A DNA stretch of 64,000 nucleotides from DASXRA01 sp036506155 (GTDB lineage Bacteria > Actinomycetota > Actinomycetes > Mycobacteriales > Jatrophihabitantaceae): contig DASXSF010000121.1 in assembly GCA_036506155.1 (NCBI GenBank), positions 1 through 64,000 on the forward strand, read 5' to 3'. The notes beneath the pieces are model-generated. The model did not search any database and was not told where the DNA came from. It saw only the letters and a list, made by a program, of their open reading frames with translations. The number at the start of each line of letters is the position of its first letter. Position 1 is the stretch's first letter. Positions 33,939-42,754 of this stretch are shown here, piece by piece. The position numbers and the translations under genes were made by a program.

Positions 33939-35147
33939 TTAGGAGGCCTGGCCGAACTTGCCGTCCGGATCGAGTTCGTGCGCCAGCCGGGTGAAGTCGG
34001 CCAGCCGCTCGTACCGGCCGGACATCGCATGCACCTTGCCCCAGTGCGGGCGCGCCTCGAACGGCGCGAGCCGTTCCTCGACGGTAGCGACGACCGGCGC
34101 GACACCGGCCGCGTCGTCCACCCACGTGAAGTGCACGCCAACCGTCGGTCGGCGGTAACTCGGGCTCAGCCACAGCTCGTCGGCAGCCACCGTCCGAATC
34201 TCGCAGATCTGCAGCACAGCTGTAATCTGGTCGCGTAGCTCGCGCATGGCACGCAGCGCCGCTACGCCGTGCGCCCGGGGCAGCAGGTACTCGCTTTGCA
34301 GTTCGTTGCCGGCGCTCGGCGTGAACTCAGCGCGGAAGTGGGGCAGCCGCGTGTGCCACGGCCCGGGCACCCCGCCCTGCTCGGTGGCGTTCTGCACCGG
34401 CATCCCGGGGACCGGGTTGCGTGGCCCGTCAGCAGCCTGGGCGCCGAACCATTCCGGCGGCGGTGGCGGGTCGGCCGCGAGCCGCTTGCACCACAGCGTG
34501 TTGCGGGACAGATCGGTGAACACGCTGACGCTGTAGCCGCTCGCGAAGATCGTGTCGAAGTCGGCGTCCAGCCGCTCGTTCGGCAGGTCGTCATACACGT
34601 ATTGCGAGATTTCGAACGACGGCACGAGGTCGAGCGTCAGCGCGCTGACGATGCCGAGTCGGCCGAGCGTGACCACGGCGCCGCAGAAGTCCGGGTGGTC
34701 GCGGCCCATCTCGATCAGATCGCCCGTTGCCGTCACCATTTCGAGCCCCGCGACGGCGGTTGCAAGGTTGCCGTTGCCGTCGCCCGAGCCGTGGGTTGCG
34801 GTCGTGCAGGCGCCGGCCACGGAAATGTGCGGCAGCGATGCCAGGTTGGACAGCGCGAAGCCGGCGGTGTTCAGGCGTGGCGCCAGCTCCGTGTACCGGA
34901 CGCCGCCGCCTACGCGCACCCGGCGGCTTGCGGAGTCGATCTCCATGAGCGGCGGCAGGCCGGCAAGGCTGACCTGGGTGCCGGTGGTGTCGGCAATGGA
35001 GCTGAACGAGTGCCCTGAGCCCAGCGCCCGGACGTGGTCGGCATGGGCCACGATCGCGCGCAGCTCGGACAGGGACCTGGGTTCGGCGAACGTCCGAGCG
35101 CGGAAGCTGACGTTGCCGGCCCAGTTCGTCGCCACGACATCTGCCAA
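33939..35147 (-). CDS. Alditol oxidase (AldO-like FAD oxidase)
   Basis: A 402-residue flavoenzyme closely resembling AldO of Streptomyces coelicolor. It oxidises sugar alcohols (xylitol, sorbitol) at C1 to the aldose, producing H2O2. The FAD domain has LGSGHSFSSIAD with His46, the covalent flavin ligand, then LASLPHISVAGACTTATHGS. The cap domain carries PHFRAEFTPSAGNELQSEYL and ICEIRTVAADELWLSPSYRR, and the end has RPHWGKVH, all typical of AldO. The start at 35147 is six bases after the kinase-like gene stop, so it belongs to the SorC operon. Substrate preference is inferred from the family. Confidence 0.9.
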   Translation of the reverse strand: MADVVATNWAGNVSFRARTFAEPRSLSELRAIVAHADHVRALGSGHSFSSIADTTGTQVSLAGLPPLMEIDSASRRVRVGGGVRYTELAPRLNTAGFALSNLASLPHISVAGACTTATHGSGDGNGNLATAVAGLEMVTATGDLIEMGRDHPDFCGAVVTLGRLGIVSALTLDLVPSFEISQYVYDDLPNERLDADFDTIFASGYSVSVFTDLSRNTLWCKRLAADPPPPPEWFGAQAADGPRNPVPGMPVQNATEQGGVPGPWHTRLPHFRAEFTPSAGNELQSEYLLPRAHGVAALRAMRELRDQITAVLQICEIRTVAADELWLSPSYRRPTVGVHFTWVDDAAGVAPVVATVEERLAPFEARPHWGKVHAMSGRYERLADFTRLAHELDPDGKFGQAS

Positions 35148-35153
35148 CGCGGC

Positions 35154-35927
35154 CTACAGCGCTGCGAGGCGCCGCTGGTTGGCGGCGAGCCAGGCCTGTG
35201 CGCCGCGGTAACGCTCACCGCTGGCTTCCCAGATCGCGCTGAACGCCGGGTGTCCGTGTCCGGCTCCGCTGGCAATGATCGTCGATATCCACTCGTTGGC
35301 GTCGATAGTTGCCTCCGCGACTTCGCGTCGCAATGATCCGCTGGCGTCGTAGGCGTCGAGGAGAAGACGATAGCGTGCGAACGTCCTGTCACGACGTGAG
35401 TCGTGGATGTGTCGCTTGTCGCACAGCGGTACCCAGAAGCATGCCGCTACGGCAAGGTCCCAGGCGCGGCACCCTGGTCCAGCGAGATCGAAGTCGATCA
35501 GGGCTACAGCGCGCCCGTCGCGGAAGACGACGTTGGCAGGGTTCAGGTCGTTGTGCGATATGAGCGTGCCGCGCCAGCGAGTGGGCACGTTGCGCTGCCA
35601 CGGCAGGCCGTCCTCACTGAAGGTCTCGACGTGGTCGTGGTAGTCGCGAAGCAACACGCCGAAGCTGTGTAGTGCCTGGTCGCCCAGCGCCCACGTGGGC
35701 AGAGGTTCGTACGCTGCGATTCCGGCGATGAAGGTCAGGATTTCGGTGTCGGGGCGGCTGTCGATAACCCGTGGCGCCCCGGCGAAGCCCGTCTCCGCGA
35801 GATGTCTGAGGAGACGATGGACCGCCGGACTGTGCGGGCCGCGCGGCCGTCGCACCGTGTTCCCGATCCGGATGACCCGACCCCGGTTGGCTGTGCCGCC
35901 GTGCAGCGGGCCGTCTTCGTCGATCAT
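35154..35927 (-). CDS. APH-family phosphotransferase (kinase-like) in polyol operon
   Basis: A 257-residue kinase-fold protein with the APH/choline-kinase catalytic loop TLISHNDLNPANVVFRDGRA and the metal motif IDFD. The nucleotide-binding N lobe is short. The reading frame starts MIDEDGPLHGGTANRGRVIR at an ATG overlapping the SorC stop (ATGA). The substrate is unknown: in this operon a sugar, polyol or related small molecule is more plausible than an aminoglycoside. All catalytic residues of the loop are present, so it should be active. Confidence 0.8.
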   Translation of the reverse strand: MIDEDGPLHGGTANRGRVIRIGNTVRRPRGPHSPAVHRLLRHLAETGFAGAPRVIDSRPDTEILTFIAGIAAYEPLPTWALGDQALHSFGVLLRDYHDHVETFSEDGLPWQRNVPTRWRGTLISHNDLNPANVVFRDGRAVALIDFDLAGPGCRAWDLAVAACFWVPLCDKRHIHDSRRDRTFARYRLLLDAYDASGSLRREVAEATIDANEWISTIIASGAGHGHPAFSAIWEASGERYRGAQAWLAANQRRLAAL

Positions 35928-36907
35928 CCCTGACGTGGCCCTTGCCGCTGGCTCTGGGGTGTTCTCATATCCGAACCATCGACGAGTCGGCGAGCCAGGC
36001 CGGTGTGCGTGACAAGCCCGCTGATCAGCCCGCTGCGCAGTGCTGCCCGTGTTGCGTCCGCTTTCGCTTCGTCGTAGGCGATAGCCAGCACGGTTCGCAC
36101 CTTGGCCAGGTCTTCGCTGGCGATGCCGACGATCCGACGCCTCAGCGGCGGGCGCAGTGCCTTGCCGGTCTCGTCGATGAAGATTCCGGAGATCTCGGCT
36201 GCGACTCCGGCCTTCGCAGCAGTCAGCTGGTCCGCCGGCTCAACGGTGTCGTAAATCGTCGACAGACCGGGCGCCCAAGATCCGACAGCGACCAAGGCGA
36301 TCGTTACGCCGCGGACCTGGGCCATGGCGCGTACGACATCGGGCTGCCGGTGTAGCGCCCGTGCCGTCGACGCGTCGGGAACGACTATCGGCGCGTAAAA
36401 GACATACGGCGACCCACCGCCCAAGCGTGCGATCCTTCGGACGAGGCCCAAGATGTCGCTGCCGTCCGGTCTGGACAGAGCGCCGGTAAGTTGAACGACC
36501 GGGCACGGCACGAACCGCTCCAGGGCGTCGCCGACCGTGCTGAGCGCTCGCGACCATGCCATACCCAAGACGTCGCTCGGTGAGACGATCTCCATGAGCA
36601 ATTGCGCTGTAGATTCGCCGAGTTGGCGCCGCAGTTGTACGTGATCGTCGTCCGGGACGTCGAGCACGACCGCGTGCTCGAGCCCCCAGGTCGACCGGAG
36701 CCGGAGCGAAAGGTCCGCGTCAAGGCTGTCGACCGAGCGAATGTCGATGTTCACGATGCCGGTTCGGCGCGCCAGGTCCAGCAACCGGGCAACCTTGAAC
36801 CGGCTGACACCGACTTCAAGCGCAATATCTGACTTGGACCGGTCTTGCAGGTAGTACATGCGCGCTACGCGCGCCGTCAAGATCATTTCCGACGGTCGCT
36901 CCGACAC
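35924..36907 (-). CDS. SorC/DeoR-family sugar-responsive transcriptional regulator
   Basis: A 327-residue regulator. An N-terminal helix-turn-helix (ARVARMYYLQDRSKSDIALE, GVSRFKVARLLDLAR) is followed by the SorC sugar-phosphate-binding domain (SVDSLDADLSLRL onward). The GTG at 36907 has GGGAGG five bases upstream. A longer form from 37042 or from the ATG at 36934 would put the palindromic operator inside the gene, so I reject those. It is divergent from the polyol ABC importer and heads an operon with the kinase-like gene and AldO. Regulators of this family sense phosphorylated or free sugars/polyols. Confidence 0.87.
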   Translation of the reverse strand: MSERPSEMILTARVARMYYLQDRSKSDIALEVGVSRFKVARLLDLARRTGIVNIDIRSVDSLDADLSLRLRSTWGLEHAVVLDVPDDDHVQLRRQLGESTAQLLMEIVSPSDVLGMAWSRALSTVGDALERFVPCPVVQLTGALSRPDGSDILGLVRRIARLGGGSPYVFYAPIVVPDASTARALHRQPDVVRAMAQVRGVTIALVAVGSWAPGLSTIYDTVEPADQLTAAKAGVAAEISGIFIDETGKALRPPLRRRIVGIASEDLAKVRTVLAIAYDEAKADATRAALRSGLISGLVTHTGLARRLVDGSDMRTPQSQRQGPRQG

Positions 36908-36926
36908 GAGAGCCTCCCGTCCGTCA

Positions 36927-36942
36927 CCGCTCATTTGAGCGG
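36927..36942. promoter_or_regulatory. Operator 1 of the polyol locus (palindrome)
   Basis: CCGCTCA-TT-TGAGCGG, perfect 7-bp arms around TT, 20 bases upstream of the SorC GTG. Its core GCTCATTTGAGC is repeated exactly in operator 2. It probably binds the SorC-family regulator and controls its own operon. Confidence 0.7.
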
Positions 36943-37024
36943 CATGCGTTGCAATTTGGCAGATTCCATTGACAGTAGCCCCTGACACACGCACATTACG
37001 TCTGATGTCAAGTCGAGCTCCATG

Positions 37025-37040
37025 GCGCTCATTTGAGCGC
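37025..37040. promoter_or_regulatory. Operator 2 of the polyol locus (palindrome)
   Basis: GCGCTCA-TT-TGAGCGC, perfect 7-bp arms around TT, 36 bases upstream of the binding-protein ATG. The centre is 98 bp from operator 1, with the divergent promoters between them (TTGACA at 36969-36974 is a possible -35). The arrangement allows a repression loop. Confidence 0.7.
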
Positions 37041-37075
37041 ACCTCACCCCCGAGGCATCCTGGAGGGATCGAACG

Positions 37076-38479
37076 ATGAACGTCGGTAGCACCGCAGTTG
37101 CTGTCATGTCGAACCGCTACAGACGGCGTCGGCTCACGGTGTCGGTGATCGCGGCCGGTGCGGTGGTGACGCTGGCTCTCAGCGCGTGCAGTTCGAGCAA
37201 GAGTTCAAGCGGATCAAGCACCGGGTCCAGCGGCAGCACGACCATCAAGGTCGCGGTTGTAGACAACCCATTGATGACGACGATCGAGAAGCTGACAGCG
37301 AGTGGCTTCTCGGCATCCCACCCCAACGTCAAGGTCAAGTTCGTCACGTTGGACGAGAACACGCTGCGTGACCAGGTGACCAAGGATGTCGCTGCAGGTG
37401 GGGGTCAATTCGATGTCGTCATGATCGGCCCGAACGACATCCCGACGTGGTCCAAGAACGGCTGGATCAAAGATCTGACCAGCTATGCCAGTGACCCGAA
37501 CTACGACGTCAACGACATCATCAAGCCGATCCGTGATGCGCTGTCCTCGAGCGGGAAGCTCTATGCTGTCCCGTTCTACGGCGAGTCCTCGTTCCTGATG
37601 TATCGCAAGGATCTACTCCAGGCCGCTGGTCAGACCATGCCCGCCAACCCCACGTGGCAGCAGGTCGCCGATATCGCCAAGAAGCTGAACAACCCGTCCA
37701 AGGGCGTGTCCGGCATCTGCCTGCGGGGCAAGACGGGCTGGGGCGAAAACCTGGCCGCCCTCGATACCGTCGTGAACACGTTCGGTGGCCAATGGTTCAA
37801 CATGAGTTGGGACCCGCAGTTGACGTCGCCGGCGTTCCAAGAAGCGGTGACGTTCTACGTGAACCTGATTCATGACGCCGGCGAAACAGGCGCGGCAAAC
37901 GACGGCTTCAACGAGTGCCTGAACAACATGGAGCAGGGCAAGTCAGCCATGTGGTACGACGCGACGGTCGCGGCCTCGACGCTCGACGCGCCGCCGAGCC
38001 CGATCGCGGGCAAGCTCGGATTCGCGCCCGCACCGGTGGTGAAGACATCCGCCTCCGGGTGGCTGTGGGCTTGGGCGTTGTCGATCGAAGGCTCCTCGAA
38101 GCATGCAGATGCAGCGTGGCAGTTCATGAACTGGGCTACCTCCAAGGACTACATCAAGTACGACGCTCAGAAGAACGGCTGGGCAGCAGTGCCACCGGGA
38201 ACTCGCGTCTCGACCTATCAAAGTCCTGAATACCAGAAGGCTGCCGGCGACTTTGCCGCTTTGACTCTCAAGTCGATCCAATCTGTCGATGTCAACCATC
38301 CTGGTGTCGACCCGCAGCCATACAGCGGAATCCAGTACGTCGGCATTCCGGAGTTCGCCGATCTCGGCACCAAGGTGTCGCAGGAGATGACCGCAGCAAT
38401 CGCCGGCCAGGAGTCCGTTTCGTCAGCCTTGTCGAAGAGCCAAGGCTACGCCCAGCAAGTGGCCCAGTCCTACAAATAG
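37076..38479 (+). CDS. Sugar-alcohol ABC transporter substrate-binding lipoprotein
   Basis: A 467-residue extracellular binding protein of family 1. The signal peptide ends in a lipobox (TLALSACSSS), followed by a Ser/Gly linker. The body carries hallmarks of polyol-binding SmoE-type proteins, especially FNECLNNMEQGKSAMWYDAT followed by a GFAPAPV block. It delivers mannitol/sorbitol-like substrates to the two permeases downstream. The ATG at 37076 is preceded by GGAGGG. The third-position GC is lower than in most neighbours (many GAT, CAA, TCC codons), consistent with acquired origin. There is no ATPase gene in the operon, so a shared MsiK-like ATPase is likely. Confidence 0.88.
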   Translation: MNVGSTAVAVMSNRYRRRRLTVSVIAAGAVVTLALSACSSSKSSSGSSTGSSGSTTIKVAVVDNPLMTTIEKLTASGFSASHPNVKVKFVTLDENTLRDQVTKDVAAGGGQFDVVMIGPNDIPTWSKNGWIKDLTSYASDPNYDVNDIIKPIRDALSSSGKLYAVPFYGESSFLMYRKDLLQAAGQTMPANPTWQQVADIAKKLNNPSKGVSGICLRGKTGWGENLAALDTVVNTFGGQWFNMSWDPQLTSPAFQEAVTFYVNLIHDAGETGAANDGFNECLNNMEQGKSAMWYDATVAASTLDAPPSPIAGKLGFAPAPVVKTSASGWLWAWALSIEGSSKHADAAWQFMNWATSKDYIKYDAQKNGWAAVPPGTRVSTYQSPEYQKAAGDFAALTLKSIQSVDVNHPGVDPQPYSGIQYVGIPEFADLGTKVSQEMTAAIAGQESVSSALSKSQGYAQQVAQSYK

Positions 38480-38579
38480 GTAATCGTCACCAGGAGCGAG
38501 CCTCGGTTCTGCGTGATGCCCTGAGGCGCTGCCGACAGGCACCGCAGAGCCGACGGCTCGATCTACCGGAGGACGCCGC

Positions 38580-39527
38580 ATGACTACGTCGACATCGACT
38601 GTCGCGCCGCCGGCCGTAGAGACGCGACACGTACCTGTAAGGCCGCCCCGGCGGCAGGGCTGGCTGCGTAGACTTCCGCTACTTCCGGCGCTGGTGTTTG
38701 TCGTCGTCGTCACCCAGATCCCGTTCCTGCTTACGGTGTGGTACAGCCTGCAGTCCTGGAATCTTCTCCACCCAGGAACCAAGCACTTCGTCGGCCTGCG
38801 CAACTACCGCACGATCTTCAGCGACTCCATCTTCCGCACGGCCATCGGTAATACCCTGCTGTTCACCGTTGCACCCGTGATCTTGTCGATCGTGATCGGT
38901 ACGTGCATCGCGCTACTGTTAGATCGGCGAGTCTTCGGACGCGGCGTCCTCCGAACGCTGATTATCAGCCCGTTTCTCGTCATGCCCGCCGCAGCCGCGC
39001 TGGTATGGAAATTCACCATCCTCGACCCCGTCTTCGGGATGCTGAACTACGTACTCAAACCTTTTGGCGTGCATCACGTCGATTGGATCAACACACACTC
39101 GCAGGCCACGATTATCACGGTGCTCACGTGGCAGTGGACGCCGTTCATGGTCCTGATTGTGCTTGCCGGGCTGCAGTCGCAGAGTCAGGACATACTGGAA
39201 GCCGCGCGAGTCGACGGCGCCGGTGCATTCCGCATCTTCCGCTCGCTGACGCTCCCGCACCTGCGTCCGTACCTCGAGCTGGGAATTCTTCTGGGGTCCA
39301 TCTATATCGTGCAGGCGTTCGATGCGATCTTCATGATCACGTCGGGTGGCCCCGGCCAAAAGACGACCAACCTGCCGTACTACATCTATGAAGTCGCGTT
39401 CCGTGCGTTCGACATCGGGCGCGCGTCCGCCATGGGCGTCGTCGTCGTCATCGCAACGATCGTCATCGCGACGCTTGCACTGCGGCTCGTGTCGAGCCTG
39501 TTCAGCGACGAAGGGATGCACCGATGA
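38580..39527 (+). CDS. Sugar-alcohol ABC transporter permease 1 (SmoF-like)
   Basis: A 315-residue inner-membrane permease with six helices. The EAA motif is EAARVDGAGAFRIFRSLTLP, the contact point for the ATPase. It begins after a 100-base gap with GGAGG before the ATG; the gap contains GAGCCG-A-CGGCTC, a small palindrome that may uncouple binding-protein and permease expression. The N-terminal segment is basic and Pro-rich (RPPRRQGWLRRLPLLPALVF). It overlaps the second permease by 4 bases. The predicted role is uptake of a polyol. Confidence 0.88.
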   Translation: MTTSTSTVAPPAVETRHVPVRPPRRQGWLRRLPLLPALVFVVVVTQIPFLLTVWYSLQSWNLLHPGTKHFVGLRNYRTIFSDSIFRTAIGNTLLFTVAPVILSIVIGTCIALLLDRRVFGRGVLRTLIISPFLVMPAAAALVWKFTILDPVFGMLNYVLKPFGVHHVDWINTHSQATIITVLTWQWTPFMVLIVLAGLQSQSQDILEAARVDGAGAFRIFRSLTLPHLRPYLELGILLGSIYIVQAFDAIFMITSGGPGQKTTNLPYYIYEVAFRAFDIGRASAMGVVVVIATIVIATLALRLVSSLFSDEGMHR

Positions 39528-40372
39528 GACGAGCGGGCCGCACCGTCGCCGGAAATCGATCGGGGCTCAGCACGCGCCTCGTGCTCGGGCTGATCACGTG
39601 GATTATCGTGCTGATCTTCTTCTTCCCGGTCTTCTGGATGGCGCTCACCGGCTTCAAACACGAGCAGGACGCGGCGACCGACCCTCCGCACTTCCTCTTC
39701 AAGCCCACCCTGGACTCCTATTCAGGCGTGTGGGACCGAGGCTTGCGCTCCTATCTCGAGCACTCCATCACTATCACTGTGATCTCGACACTGATTGTGA
39801 TCACGCTGGCCCTACCGGCCGCGTATGCGCTCTCGATTCGGCCCATTCGCAAGTGGCGTGACGCGTCGTTCTTCTTCATATCGACCAAGATGCTTCCGAT
39901 CGTCGGCGCGATCATCCCGGTGTACGTCATCGTCAAAAATCTCCACCTGCTAGACCATCAACTCGCGCTCATAATCCTCTACACCGCGATGAATCTGCCC
40001 ATCGCCGTGTGGATGCTTCGCTCCTTCCTGCTCGAGGTCCCGGCGGAAGTCATCGAGGCTGCGCAGGTCGACGGCGCGGGCGTACTGCGCCAGCTCCGCT
40101 CAATCATCATGCCGATCGTACGCCCCGGGCTGGCTGCCACCGCGCTGATCTGCTTCATCTTCGCTTGGAATGAATTCTTCCTCGCGGTAAACCTGACAAC
40201 CGTCAACGCCGGAACTGTTCCGATCTTTCTGGTGAGCTTCGTGGCTCCAGAAGGCCAGTTCTGGGCGCACTTGTGCGCGGCTGCCACTGTCGCCTGCCTG
40301 CCCGTGCTGCTCGCCGGCTGGGCCGCCCAGGACAAGCTTGTCCGCGGCCTGTCGATGGGCGCGGTGAAATAG
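39524..40372 (+). CDS. Sugar-alcohol ABC transporter permease 2 (SmoG-like)
   Basis: A 282-residue permease with six helices, starting at an ATG overlapping the stop of permease 1 (ATGA). The EAA loop is EAAQVDGAGVLRQLRSIIMP. SMGAVK at the C terminus resembles polyol permeases. With permease 1 it forms the heterodimeric channel of a CUT1-type importer. It is followed 12 bases later by a polyol dehydrogenase gene, so import and oxidation are coexpressed. Confidence 0.88.
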   Translation: MRRAGRTVAGNRSGLSTRLVLGLITWIIVLIFFFPVFWMALTGFKHEQDAATDPPHFLFKPTLDSYSGVWDRGLRSYLEHSITITVISTLIVITLALPAAYALSIRPIRKWRDASFFFISTKMLPIVGAIIPVYVIVKNLHLLDHQLALIILYTAMNLPIAVWMLRSFLLEVPAEVIEAAQVDGAGVLRQLRSIIMPIVRPGLAATALICFIFAWNEFFLAVNLTTVNAGTVPIFLVSFVAPEGQFWAHLCAAATVACLPVLLAGWAAQDKLVRGLSMGAVK

Positions 40373-40384
40373 AAGGAGCGATCC

Positions 40385-41395
40385 ATGCGGGCAGCGGTTA
40401 TCAAGGCGGTGGGCGAGGTCGACGTCACGATGGTGGACGACCCGACACCAGGTCCGCGCGACGTCATAGTCGAGGTTGCCGCCTGCGGAATCTGCGGAAC
40501 TGACCTGCACATCCTCGACGGCGAATTCGCGCCTTCGCTCCCGATCATTCCGGGCCACGAGTTCGCGGGCACAGTCGTCGCGGTCGGCACTCAAGTCACC
40601 GAATTGACCATCGGCGAGCGCGTCGCGGTAGATCCCTCGCTGTACTGCAATGAGTGCCATTACTGCCGGCTCGGTCGCAACAATCTGTGCGAGCGCTGGA
40701 ACGCCATCGGCGTCAGCGTGCCTGGCGGTGCGGCACAGTACGCCCGCGCTCCCGTGGCGAACTGCGTCATCGTGCCTGACGACATTCGGATCGAGGACGC
40801 CGCCCTGATCGAGCCGTTGTCGTGTGCGGTGCGCGCCTACGACGTGCTGGCCGCACGCTTGGCCGCACACATCCTGATCTACGGGTCCGGAACGATGGGG
40901 CTGATGATGCTCCAACTCGCCAAACGAGTCGGCGCCACTTCGGTCGACATGGTCGACATCAACCCCGCTCGACTCGAGGCAGCGGTCACCCTTGGCTGCA
41001 GCAATGCAACGACATCGGCCGAGGAGATCGATCGTCCACGCGGTTGGGACGTGGTCGTCGATGCCACGGGCGTCTCCGAGGCCATACAAGACGGACTGGG
41101 CCGCGTGGGACCCGGAGGCACATTCCTGCAGTTCGGCGTAACTGCTTACTCGACGCGAGTAGAGATCGAGCCGTACCGGATTTACAACCAGGAGATCACC
41201 GTAACGGGGTCCATGGCTGTCTTGCACAGCTACGAACGAGCGGCGGAGCTGTTCGCCAGCGGCCTACTCGACCCCGACGTGCTCATCAGCCATCGCCTCC
41301 CGCTCGCGGACTTCGGATCGGCTTTGCAGCTGTTTCAACAAGGACAGGGGCGCAAGATCCAAGTTCTGCCGAACCTCACGTCGGCCCGGCGATAG
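40385..41395 (+). CDS. Zinc-dependent polyol (sorbitol/iditol-type) dehydrogenase
   Basis: A 336-residue medium-chain dehydrogenase. The catalytic zinc site begins CGICGTDLHILDGE with the GHEFAG histidine-glutamate. The structural zinc lobe is CNECHYCRLGRNNLC. The NAD fold is IYGSGTMGLMMLQLAKRVGA with an acidic residue (DMVDINPARL) that favours NAD+ over NADP+. The ATG at 40385 has AAGGAGCG upstream. It ends the importer operon and probably oxidises the imported polyol to a ketose. Together with AldO on the opposite strand, the locus offers both NAD- and O2-dependent oxidation. Confidence 0.87.
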   Translation: MRAAVIKAVGEVDVTMVDDPTPGPRDVIVEVAACGICGTDLHILDGEFAPSLPIIPGHEFAGTVVAVGTQVTELTIGERVAVDPSLYCNECHYCRLGRNNLCERWNAIGVSVPGGAAQYARAPVANCVIVPDDIRIEDAALIEPLSCAVRAYDVLAARLAAHILIYGSGTMGLMMLQLAKRVGATSVDMVDINPARLEAAVTLGCSNATTSAEEIDRPRGWDVVVDATGVSEAIQDGLGRVGPGGTFLQFGVTAYSTRVEIEPYRIYNQEITVTGSMAVLHSYERAAELFASGLLDPDVLISHRLPLADFGSALQLFQQGQGRKIQVLPNLTSARR

Positions 41396-41427
41396 AAGGC
41401 GAGACACCGTCGTCCTACGCTACGGGC

Positions 41428-41880
41428 ATGCCGGAGCGACTCGTACTGGTGCGGCACGCCAAAGCCGAACGGGACGGCCCGTCCGACGCGGAGCGCCGGC
41501 TCGCACCGCGGGGTCGCGCGGACGCAGCGGCGGTCGGGCGCTGGCTGGCGTCGCAGCGCATCGCGCCCGATCAGGTCGTGATCTCTCCGACGCTGCGTAC
41601 CCAGGAAACCTGGGAGCTCACCGGAATCGGCTCGCCGCCGGCCGACCTCGACGATCGGATCTACGACAACACGGTCGAGGATCTTCTCGCGGTCGTGCGC
41701 GACACACCGCCGCACGTCCACACGCTCCTGCTGGTCGGCCACAACCCGTCCATGGCAACGCTTGCCGCGTCTTGGGCACCAGAGCTTTCCGAGTTCCGTA
41801 CCTCGGCCGTCGCGATATTCGAGCTGGATAATTGGTGGTCGCCGGGACGCCTCATCGCGTCGGCGACACCGCGGGGATGA
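41428..41880 (+). CDS. Phosphohistidine phosphatase SixA-like
   Basis: A 150-residue histidine phosphatase. The catalytic RHG-type motif is LVRHAKAERDG, with the second His in LLLVGHNPSM. SixA dephosphorylates phosphohistidine in histidine kinases or PTS-type proteins; the actinomycete relatives' targets are unknown. The ATG at 41428 is the first in frame with a family-like start (MPERLVLVRHAK). It is 32 bases after the dehydrogenase gene. Its end overlaps the convergent kinase-like lipid gene by 29 bases. Confidence 0.85.
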   Translation: MPERLVLVRHAKAERDGPSDAERRLAPRGRADAAAVGRWLASQRIAPDQVVISPTLRTQETWELTGIGSPPADLDDRIYDNTVEDLLAVVRDTPPHVHTLLLVGHNPSMATLAASWAPELSEFRTSAVAIFELDNWWSPGRLIASATPRG

Positions 41881-42754
41881 GGATGCGCAGCGCACCCGGC
41901 ACGACGCTCACCTCGACCGGCAGCGGCCCGACAAGTTCACCGTCCGCGTAGGCGCGGATGCCCGGGGCGTCGAGCCGAACGCTCGTCGCCCGGTACAACT
42001 CGACTTCGTCGTGCCGGACAAGGGCGCCGGTGTAGACGGTCGGGAAGAAGCGGATCACCCTCCAACGAGGCATCGCCCGCACGACGGTCACGTCGAGCAG
42101 GCCGTCGGCCGGATCCGCCTCCGGACAGATGCGCATGCCGCCGCCGTAGGTCGGGGCGTTGCCGATCGCGGCGAGCAGCAGCTCCTGGTTGAAGCGGTCG
42201 TCGTCGACCTCGACGCGGAACGGCAGCGGGCGGAGATTGGCGAGTTCGGCGAGGGCGGCCAGGTTGTAACGCGTTCGGCCGCGGGGCCGGCGCATCCGGT
42301 TGGCGCGGTCGTTCACGAGCGAGTCGAAGCCTGCCGCCACTACGGTGCCGAAGTAGCGGGTCTCACCGTCGGCCGCCACGATCCGTCCGACGTCGACCGT
42401 CGTCGTGTGACCATCTGCGATCACGTCGGCGGCCCTCTCGGGGCGGTGCCGCGGGATACCGTACGCACGCGCATGGTCGTTGCCGGATCCTGCGGGGACG
42501 ATGCCGAGCGGCACATCGGTGCCGGCGAGAGCTTGCAACGCGATCGAGATCATGCCGTCACCACCGACAGTTGCGAGCACGTCGGCGCTGCTCACCGCAT
42601 CGCGGGCGAGGGCTGCGGCATGGTGCGCGTCAGACCCTGCGAGTTCGTTGACATCGAGCCCGCGCTCGCGCAGCCGGGCAACGGCACGGCGCGCGACCTT
42701 GGCACCCCGCCCGCCGCCCGCCGCCGGATTGACCAGTACCGCAACGGTCCTCAC
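41852..42754 (-). CDS. Diacylglycerol/sphingosine-type lipid kinase (DagK family)
   Basis: A 300-residue lipid kinase. The nucleotide-binding motifs are LVNPAAGGGRGAKVARRAVA and TVGGDGMISIALQ (GGDG), then GIVPAGSGNDHARA. The C-terminal beta-sandwich domain holds AIGNAPTYGGGMRICPEADP. It phosphorylates diacylglycerol or a similar lipid to recycle it into phospholipid synthesis. The GTG at 42754 overlaps the stop of the upstream oxidase gene as GTGA, which indicates translational coupling. The open frame further upstream is a shadow. The pairing with an alkyl-DHAP-synthase-like enzyme points to glycerolipid metabolism. Confidence 0.88.
   Translation of the reverse strand: MRTVAVLVNPAAGGGRGAKVARRAVARLRERGLDVNELAGSDAHHAAALARDAVSSADVLATVGGDGMISIALQALAGTDVPLGIVPAGSGNDHARAYGIPRHRPERAADVIADGHTTTVDVGRIVAADGETRYFGTVVAAGFDSLVNDRANRMRRPRGRTRYNLAALAELANLRPLPFRVEVDDDRFNQELLLAAIGNAPTYGGGMRICPEADPADGLLDVTVVRAMPRWRVIRFFPTVYTGALVRHDEVELYRATSVRLDAPGIRAYADGELVGPLPVEVSVVPGALRILIPAVSPTR

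Noticed and set aside
35154..35927. Aminoglycoside resistance gene
   Set aside because: Only the general kinase loop is shared; its place in a polyol operon does not suggest resistance.
36908..37042. Longer N terminus for the SorC-family regulator
   Set aside because: It lacks a ribosome-binding site and would put operator DNA inside the gene; GGGAGG before the GTG at 36907 decides the start.
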